From NCBI GenBank assembly GCA_000415505.1, contig KE354215.1:1-36141 (forward strand): a stretch of DNA of 36,141 bases, written 5' to 3'. The first letter of the stretch is position 1, and the number at the start of each line of letters is the position of its first letter. This stretch comes from Streptomyces afghaniensis 772. Lineage in GTDB: Bacteria > Actinomycetota > Actinomycetes > Streptomycetales > Streptomycetaceae. A program made the translations under genes and the position numbers. Below the pieces are notes generated by a model that made no database searches, was not told the DNA's origin, and worked only from the letters and a program-made list of their open reading frames with translations. This document shows, piece after piece, positions 31,691-36,141 of this stretch.

Positions 31691-32656
31691 TTACGGCTCG
31701 ACGACGACTTCCTGGGCCGCGGCCGTGTCACCGGCCACCAGCGGCGCGTCCACGGCCACGTTCCGCTTCACCAGCGCGAGGGCGACCGGCCCCAGCTCGT
31801 GGTGGCGTGCGGAGGTCGTGATGAAGCCGATCTTCCGGCCGTCCGGGCCGTCGTCCGCGAGCCGGACCTCGGTACCGGCCACCGGCAGGTGGACCTCGCT
31901 GCCGTCCAGGTGCAGGAAGACCAGCCGGCGCGGCGGCTTGCCCAGGTTCTGCACCCGGGCGACCGTCTCCTGGCCCCGGTAGCAGCCCTTCTGCAGGTGC
32001 ACCGCCGAGCCGATCCAGCCCAGCTCGTGCGGGATCGTGCGGTGGTCGGTCTCGAAGCCGAGCCGGGGCCGGTGCTGCTCCACGCGCAGCGCCTCGTAGG
32101 CCAGGATCCCGGCGGGCGGCCCGGCCTGCGCGGCGTACGCCTCCAGGTCGGCGCGGGGCAGGAACAGGTCCCGGCCGTACGGCGTCTCCCGTACGGCCAC
32201 GCCCTCGGGGACCTCGGCGATGGAGCCGGCCGGGAGATGGAGGACCGCGATATCGGCGGTCCGGTCGGCGACCTCGACCTTGTAGAAGAACTTCATGGAC
32301 TCCAGGTACGCGATCAGCGCGTCCTGGGTGCCCGGCTCCACATGGGCCCAGACGGTCTCGCCGTCGTCGACGAGGTACAGCGCGTGCTCGATGTGGCCGT
32401 TCGCGGAGAGGATCAGCGCCTCGGTGGCCTGGCCGGCCGGGAGGTCGCTGACGTGCTGGGTGAGCAGCAGGTGCAACCAGGCGAGCCGGTCCTCGCCGGT
32501 GACGGTGACGACCCCCCGGTGCGAGAGGTCCACGAATCCGGTGCCGTCGGCGAGGGCACGCTGCTCGCGGAACAGATCGCCGTAGTGGGCGGCGACGCCT
32601 TCGTCCACGCCCTCGGCGGGGACGGCGCCGGGCAGGGTCAGCAGGGGGCTCTTCAT
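31691..32656 (-). CDS. ygfZ: YgfZ/GcvT-like folate-binding protein
   Basis: YgfZ uses tetrahydrofolate and helps repair or assemble certain Fe-S enzymes. The 321-residue protein shows FVDLSHRGVVTVTGEDRLAWLHLLLTQ at the start, MKFFYKVEVADRTADIAVLHL in the middle and the signature KGCYRGQE (223-230, C225), followed by LGKPPRRLVFLHLDG. TAGGCT (32664-32669) is seven bases before the ATG and overlaps the nur stop codon, so a separate leaderless promoter may exist within the end of nur. nur lies ten bases upstream on the same strand. Confidence 0.92.
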   Translation of the reverse strand: MKSPLLTLPGAVPAEGVDEGVAAHYGDLFREQRALADGTGFVDLSHRGVVTVTGEDRLAWLHLLLTQHVSDLPAGQATEALILSANGHIEHALYLVDDGETVWAHVEPGTQDALIAYLESMKFFYKVEVADRTADIAVLHLPAGSIAEVPEGVAVRETPYGRDLFLPRADLEAYAAQAGPPAGILAYEALRVEQHRPRLGFETDHRTIPHELGWIGSAVHLQKGCYRGQETVARVQNLGKPPRRLVFLHLDGSEVHLPVAGTEVRLADDGPDGRKIGFITTSARHHELGPVALALVKRNVAVDAPLVAGDTAAAQEVVVEP

Positions 32657-32666
32657 ATCCGTAAGC

Positions 32667-33104
32667 CTACGACTCGGTAGTTGAAGCCTTGAGCGTGCAG
32701 TCCTCGCACCGGCCGAAGATCGCGAAATGCTTCATGTCGGTGTCGAACCCGAACGTCTGCCGCAGTTTCGCGGTGAACTCGGCGGCCACGGAGACGTCCG
32801 CCTCGATGACGTTCTGGCAGTCACGGCAGACCAGGTGGAGGTGGTGGTGCCGGTCCGCGAGGTGGTACGTCGGCGCCCCGTGCCCCAGATGGGCGTGGCT
32901 GACCAGGCCGAGCTCCTCCAGCAGCTCCAGCGTCCGGTACACCGTGGAAATGTTGACCCCCGACGCCGTCTTCCTCACTTCCACGAGGATGTCGTCGGGG
33001 GTCGCGTGCTCCAGGGTGTCCACGGCTTCGAGCACGAGTTGCCGCTGCGGGGTCAGCCGGTAGCCGCGCTGCCGCAGATCGCTCTTCCAGTCGGTGCTCA
33101 CCAC
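32667..33104 (-). CDS. nur: Nur, nickel-responsive Fur-family regulator
   Basis: Nur represses nickel uptake and the iron superoxide dismutase gene sodF when nickel is bound. The 145-residue protein has a winged helix (about 10-80) and a dimer domain. All known metal ligands of the S. coelicolor protein are at the same positions: H70, H72 and H126 for the nickel site, and H33, H86, H88 and H90 for the second site. Two CxxC pairs (C93/C96, C133/C136) are also kept. Start GTG at 33104 (MVSTDW) reproduces that numbering. TAGACT (33112-33117) seven bases before it suggests a leaderless transcript. I see no classic Nur box upstream. Confidence 0.95.
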   Translation of the reverse strand: MVSTDWKSDLRQRGYRLTPQRQLVLEAVDTLEHATPDDILVEVRKTASGVNISTVYRTLELLEELGLVSHAHLGHGAPTYHLADRHHHLHLVCRDCQNVIEADVSVAAEFTAKLRQTFGFDTDMKHFAIFGRCEDCTLKASTTES

Positions 33105-33120
33105 ACCGGCCAGTCTAGGA

Positions 33121-33696
33121 CTACTTGAAGAAAGCGATCCCGTCGTCCGGCATGTCGTCGGGCAGGGCCTTGGCCCAGCGCTCGACCTCCTCCGGGGTGA
33201 CGACCTTCTTCAGGTGGGCCGACATGTAGGGGCGCAGCTCGACCTCGGGGGTCTGCTTCTCGCCCACCCACATCAGGTCGCTCTTGACGTAGCCGTAGAG
33301 CCGCTTGCCGCCGGTGTACGGCTGGGAGGCGGCGGTGCGGGCCACCGTGTCCGTCACGAGGTCGATCTGCGGCTTCTTGTCGGCCAGCTCGCCGTACCAG
33401 ATCTCGATGACGCCGTCGTCGCGGGTCATCGTCACCTCGACCTTGCGGTCGGCGTCGATCCGCCAGAAGCCGTGCTCGGACTCCAGCGGCCGGACCTTGT
33501 TGCCGTCCTTGTCCAGCACCCAGCTGTGGGAGCGGTACTCGAGGAAGTCCCGGCCGTCGTGGGTGAAGGCGACCTCCTGCCCGAAGTTGCACTTCTCGGA
33601 GCCGGGGAAGTCGTGCACACCGGCCCCGGCCCAGTTGCCGAGCAGGAAGGCGAGCGGGACGAGGTCCTTGTGGAGGTCGGACGGGATCTCGATCAT
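33121..33696 (-). CDS. FABP/nitrobindin-like heme-binding protein
   Basis: The 191-residue beta-barrel protein belongs to the nitrobindin-like group of the FABP family. The signature GNWAGAG (GxWxGxG, residues about 19-25) opens the barrel, followed by FGQEVAFTHDGRDFLEYRSHSWVLD. Members bind ferric heme and react with nitric oxide or peroxynitrite. AGGAAG lies five bases before the ATG. Its 32-residue membrane neighbour ends 20 bases upstream on the same strand, so they are probably co-transcribed; nur starts 16 bases after its stop. In mycobacteria the homologue (Rv0813c) also lies next to the DUF1416/sulfurtransferase pair. Confidence 0.88.
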   Translation of the reverse strand: MIEIPSDLHKDLVPLAFLLGNWAGAGVHDFPGSEKCNFGQEVAFTHDGRDFLEYRSHSWVLDKDGNKVRPLESEHGFWRIDADRKVEVTMTRDDGVIEIWYGELADKKPQIDLVTDTVARTAASQPYTGGKRLYGYVKSDLMWVGEKQTPEVELRPYMSAHLKKVVTPEEVERWAKALPDDMPDDGIAFFK

Positions 33697-33716
33697 GGGA
33701 ACTTCCTAGACGGGGA

Positions 33717-33815
33717 TCAGCGCTGGCCCTGGTACAGCTTCTTCACGGTCAGTCCGGCGAAGGCGAGGACGCCGACGGCGACCAGGACCAACAGGATTTC
33801 GAAGAAAAGCTCCAC
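33717..33815 (-). CDS. 32-residue single-TM membrane protein
   Basis: A GTG at 33815, seven bases after a clear AAGGAG, opens a 32-residue frame reading MELFFEILLVLV, then AVGVLAFAGL, then TVKKLYQGQR. It has one membrane span with the charged C-terminus inside. It ends 20 bases before the FABP gene on the same strand, so it is likely its operon leader gene. The size makes it easily missed in automatic annotation. The strong ribosome site and the typical membrane-then-basic layout support it. The function is unknown. Confidence 0.7.
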   Translation of the reverse strand: MELFFEILLVLVAVGVLAFAGLTVKKLYQGQR

Positions 33816-33899
33816 GGGGTGCTCCTTGAGCGGGGTGCGGATGTGTGCACAGGGCCGCGCCCAGCTTACGCGGGCCCCTTCGGCACTACGATTCCGGCT

Positions 33900-34262
33900 A
33901 TGGCGAAGAAGCTGGTGATCAAGGTGACGGCGGGGGCCGACGCCCCCGAGCGGTGCTCCCAGGCGTTCACGGTCGCGGCGGTGGCCGTGGCCAGCGGCGT
34001 GGACGTCTCCCTGTGGCTGACCGGCGAGTCCGCCTGGTTCGCCCTGCCCGGCCGCGCCGCCGAGTTCGAGCTGCCGCACGCGGCCCCGCTCCCCGACCTG
34101 CTCGACTCGGTCCTGGCCGCCGGCCGCGTCACGCTGTGCACGCAGTGCGCGGCCCGCCGCGAGATCACGGAGCAGGACGTCCTCAAGGGCATCCGCATCG
34201 CCGGCGCCCAGGTCTTCGTCCAGGAGGCGATGGCGGAGGAGACCCAGGCGCTCGTCTACTGA
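33900..34262 (+). CDS. DsrE-family protein
   Basis: The 120-residue protein has a DsrE/DsrF-like fold, with KLVIKVTAGADAPERCSQAFTVAAVAVASGVDVSLWLTG and the cysteine pair CTQC in TLCTQCAARREI. DsrE-like proteins carry sulfur or persulfide. The CxxC is where a sulfur relay would be expected. The start at 33900 is chosen over 33819. TACGAT (33887-33892) lies seven bases upstream, so it may be leaderless. Its end overlaps the convergent VOC gene by seven bases. The SseA sulfurtransferase lies 1.1 kb away; a functional link is inferred. Confidence 0.85.
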   Translation: MAKKLVIKVTAGADAPERCSQAFTVAAVAVASGVDVSLWLTGESAWFALPGRAAEFELPHAAPLPDLLDSVLAAGRVTLCTQCAARREITEQDVLKGIRIAGAQVFVQEAMAEETQALVY

Positions 34263-34630
34263 GACTCCGTGTACAGGCAGAACGGGTGCCCGGCCGGGTC
34301 CAGGAGCACCCGGACGTCGTCCTGCGGCTGGAAGTCGGCGAGACGGGCCCCGGCGGCGACGGCCCGCGCGGTCTCCTTCGCCAGGTCGTCGACCTCGATG
34401 TCGAGGTGGATCATCATCTGCTGCCGGTCCGGGCCGCTCGGCCAGACGGGCGGCACGTACGCGGGCTCGGTCTGGAAGGACAGCCCCGTACCGCCGTCCG
34501 GTGGCCGGATGTGCACCCAGTCCGGGCCGTCCTCGCCCGGCCGTACCGCCCAGCCGGGCAGCAGCCGCAGGTAGAAGTCCGCCAGCTCACGGGCGTTCGG
34601 CGCGTCCAGTGTCGCCGCCGTCAGGCGCAT
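34256..34630 (-). CDS. VOC (glyoxalase/bleomycin-resistance fold) protein
   Basis: A 124-residue VOC protein with KARELADFYLRLLPGWAVR-type first repeat (LDAPNARELADFYLRL), DPDWVHIRPP, MMIHLDIEVDDLAKETARAVAAGARL and the end VLLDPAGHPFCLYTE. The H/E pattern of metal ligands (HLDIEV, FCLY) is present. GAGGGGGAGGG precedes the ATG at 34630. It lies 19 bases behind DUF3099 on the same strand, which suggests an operon. The substrate is unknown. Confidence 0.88.
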   Translation of the reverse strand: MRLTAATLDAPNARELADFYLRLLPGWAVRPGEDGPDWVHIRPPDGGTGLSFQTEPAYVPPVWPSGPDRQQMMIHLDIEVDDLAKETARAVAAGARLADFQPQDDVRVLLDPAGHPFCLYTESQ

Positions 34631-34649
34631 GGCCCTCCCCCTCGTCGGT

Positions 34650-34910
34650 TCAGCGTCCGCGCTTCTTGCCGTCCAGCTCGTCCCACCACTCGTCGGACTT
34701 CGGATCGCCGGAGGGATCGTCCCACCAGCGGTCCTCGGGGCCCCGCCGGTTCGCGACCATCGCGGCGGCGGGCGGGATGACCATGGCCACCACGCACATC
34801 CCCACGGCCACGGGGATGGACCACAACCGCACGACGCCCCAGGCCAGGACGAAGAGGCCGATGCAGCTGCCCATCATCGCGAAGTACGTGCGCCGCCGTC
34901 GTGCGTACAT
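34650..34910 (-). CDS. DUF3099 membrane protein
   Basis: The 86-residue protein has a basic start (MYARRRRTYF), two membrane segments (MMGSCIGLFVLAWGVVRLW and IPVAVGMCVVAMVIPPAAAMVAN) and a charged tail with three tryptophans (RWWDD, EWWDEL). This matches DUF3099, of unknown function. The start at 34910 fits the family. TACGCT (34917-34922) is six bases before the ATG, with no ribosome site, so it is a good leaderless candidate. It runs into the VOC gene. Confidence 0.82.
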   Translation of the reverse strand: MYARRRRTYFAMMGSCIGLFVLAWGVVRLWSIPVAVGMCVVAMVIPPAAAMVANRRGPEDRWWDDPSGDPKSDEWWDELDGKKRGR

Positions 34911-34939
34911 ACACCCAGCGTAGGTCCGGGCAGGCCGAA

Positions 34940-34978
34940 GGGCCGCACCCCAGGCGTCCAACCCGTGGGATGCGGCCC
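34940..34978 (-). terminator. Hairpin after DUF1416 gene
   Basis: Arms GGGCCGCA (34940-34947) and TGCGGCCC (34971-34978), extended inward by CCCA/TGGG after one mismatch, form a strong stem 18 bases after the DUF1416 stop. It ends the sseA-DUF1416 transcript before the DUF3099 promoter. Confidence 0.7.
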
Positions 34979-34996
34979 CTCCTGGCACTGTCGCCG

Positions 34997-35284
34997 TCAG
35001 ACGGCGATCGCGACCTCCGCCAGGCCGCCCTTCTGGGCGACGACCGTGCGGTCGGCGGTGGCGCCGGGCACGAGGGCACGGACGGTCCAGGTGCCCTCGG
35101 CCGCGTAGAAGCGGAACTGTCCGGTCGCCGAGGTCGGCACCTCGGCCGTGAACTCGCCGGTCGAGTCCAGCAGACGGACGTAGCCCGTCACGGGCTCGCC
35201 GTCCTTGGTCACCTGACCCTGGATGGTGGTCTCACCGGGCTTGATCGTCGAGGCGTCCGGGCCGCCGGCCTTCGCTCCACACAT
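34997..35284 (-). CDS. DUF1416 protein (SseC-like)
   Basis: The 95-residue protein opens with MCGAKAGG and forms a small beta sandwich (TIQGQVTKDGEPVTGYVRLLDSTGEF, TWTVRALVPGATADRTVV). It matches DUF1416, called SseC in mycobacteria, where it sits right behind the sulfurtransferase gene as here. The cysteine near the N-terminus may accept sulfur. CAGGAG six bases before the ATG is a good ribosome site. The sulfurtransferase stop lies 41 bases upstream, so both share a transcript, ended by the hairpin at 34940-34978. Confidence 0.9.
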   Translation of the reverse strand: MCGAKAGGPDASTIKPGETTIQGQVTKDGEPVTGYVRLLDSTGEFTAEVPTSATGQFRFYAAEGTWTVRALVPGATADRTVVAQKGGLAEVAIAV

Positions 35285-35325
35285 GTCGTACTCCTGAAGA
35301 GGTCTTGAGAGGTCGGTCGGTTTGC

Positions 35326-36141
35326 TTACTTGTTGGCGCCGAGCTCGATCGGCACGCCCACCAGGGAGCCGTACTCGGTCCAGGAGCCGTCGTAGTTCTT
35401 GACGTTCTCCACACCGAGCAGCTCGTGCAGGACGAACCAGGTCAGCGCGGAGCGCTCACCGATGCGGCAGTAGGCGATGGTGTCCTTGGCCAGGTCGACG
35501 CTCTCCGCGGCGTAGAGCTCCTTGAGCTCCTCGTCCGACTTGAAGGTGCCGTCGTCGTTGGCGTTCTTGGACCACGGGATGTTGCGGGTGCTCGGCACGT
35601 GGCCGGGGCGCTGGGACTGCTCCTGCGGCAGGTGGGCCGGGGCGAGCAGCTTGCCGGAGAACTCGTCGGGCGAGCGCACGTCGACGAGGTTCTGCGAGCC
35701 GATGGCCGCCACCACGTCGTCGCGGAAGGCACGGATGGACGTGTCCTGGGCCTTGGCCTTGTAGTCCGTCTTCGGACGCTCCGGCACCTCGTCCCCGGCG
35801 ACCAGCTCGCGGGCGTCGAGCTCCCACTTCTTGCGGCCGCCGTCGAGGAGCTTGACGCTCTCGTGGCCGTACAGCTTGAAGTACCAGTACGCGTACGAGG
35901 CGAACCAGTTGTTGTTGCCGCCGTAGAGGACCACGGTGTGGTCGTTGGCGATGCCCTTCTCCGACAGGAGCTTCTCGAAGCCCTCCTGGTCGACGAAGTC
36001 ACGGCGGACCGGGTCCTGAAGGTCCTTGGTCCAGTCGATCCGGATGGCGTTCCGGATGTGGTTCTTCTCGTAGGCGGACGTGTCCTCGTCCACCTCGACG
36101 ATGGCGATGGTCGGGTCGTCCAGGTGCTCCTGGAGCCAGTC
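35326..36141 (-). CDS. sseA: Thiosulfate sulfurtransferase SseA, 5' end missing
   Basis: This is a two-domain rhodanese that moves the sulfane sulfur of thiosulfate to an acceptor such as cyanide or a thiol. The frame is open to the right edge (the first visible codons read DWLQEHLDDPTIAIVEVDED), so the true start lies outside. The N-terminal domain is non-catalytic (VVLYGGNNNWFASYAYWYF, LLDGGRKKW). The C-terminal domain has the active loop CRIGERSALT with the nucleophile cysteine codon at 35469-35467, the CxxGxR pattern being intact. About 271 residues are visible. It is followed by DUF1416, as in mycobacterial cysA2-sseC2. Confidence 0.93.
   Translation of the reverse strand, partial: DWLQEHLDDPTIAIVEVDEDTSAYEKNHIRNAIRIDWTKDLQDPVRRDFVDQEGFEKLLSEKGIANDHTVVLYGGNNNWFASYAYWYFKLYGHESVKLLDGGRKKWELDARELVAGDEVPERPKTDYKAKAQDTSIRAFRDDVVAAIGSQNLVDVRSPDEFSGKLLAPAHLPQEQSQRPGHVPSTRNIPWSKNANDDGTFKSDEELKELYAAESVDLAKDTIAYCRIGERSALTWFVLHELLGVENVKNYDGSWTEYGSLVGVPIELGANK

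Overview
The window is very GC-rich, with codon third positions almost all G or C, and its gene content points to a Streptomyces chromosome core arm-proximal to the centre. Diagnostic genes are mshA (mycothiol synthesis), nur (nickel regulator), rsiG (c-di-GMP-dependent anti-sigma factor of WhiG), the devA/devE/devB developmental cluster, a sseA/DUF1416 pair, and the HTH regulator / HbhA-like / DUF2516 trio that is also found in mycobacteria. From memory the gene order resembles the S. coelicolor SCO4164-SCO4225 interval, read in reverse. I see no transposase, integrase, CRISPR array, tRNA or rRNA, and no gap above 300 bases without a gene.

Layout. 1-4.2 kb: the end of a small secreted protein, a SnoaL-like protein, and a minus-strand operon of a 773-residue double histidine kinase, a LuxR-type response regulator and a small membrane protein. 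4.4-10.5 kb: a secreted DUF5707 protein behind a tandem repeat, a YqeB-like membrane protein, a divergent DUF2000/AraC pair, a YbjN protein and mshA, a RibD/DHFR-like reductase and a methyltransferase. 10.7-16.4 kb: a secreted NlpC/P60 hydrolase, a receiver-PP2C phosphatase, then DUF2516, HbhA-like and the HTH regulator on the minus strand, an AAA-type kinase and a VOC protein. 16.4-24.7 kb: accessory metabolism and regulators (GNAT-like, methyltransferase, TetR plus a frameshifted SGNH hydrolase, HxlR plus imine-reductase-like enzyme, HelD/UvrD-type helicase, TetR). 24.7-31.7 kb: the developmental block, with an APH-type kinase, devE, devA, a 62-residue membrane protein, devB, an Eis-type acetyltransferase, rsiG and dtd. 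31.7 kb to the end: YgfZ, Nur, a nitrobindin-like FABP protein, a 32-residue membrane protein, DsrE, VOC, DUF3099, DUF1416 and the sulfurtransferase SseA.

How the genes work together. Three themes recur. Development is represented by devA, devB, devE and rsiG. Thiol, sulfur and metal handling is represented by mshA, sseA, DUF1416, DsrE, YgfZ, Nur and the heme-type FABP protein. Small autonomous regulator-target pairs, often divergent or overlapping and with a clear palindrome between them, fill the rest. About eighteen genes have a TANNNT-like hexamer six to nine bases in front of the start codon and little or no ribosome binding site, so leaderless transcription looks unusually common here. 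The most interesting non-coding signal is a palindrome (AGTTGG-TYG-CCAACT) placed exactly 88 bases upstream of both paralogous regulators devA and devB, each of which also carries the same promoter/start module.
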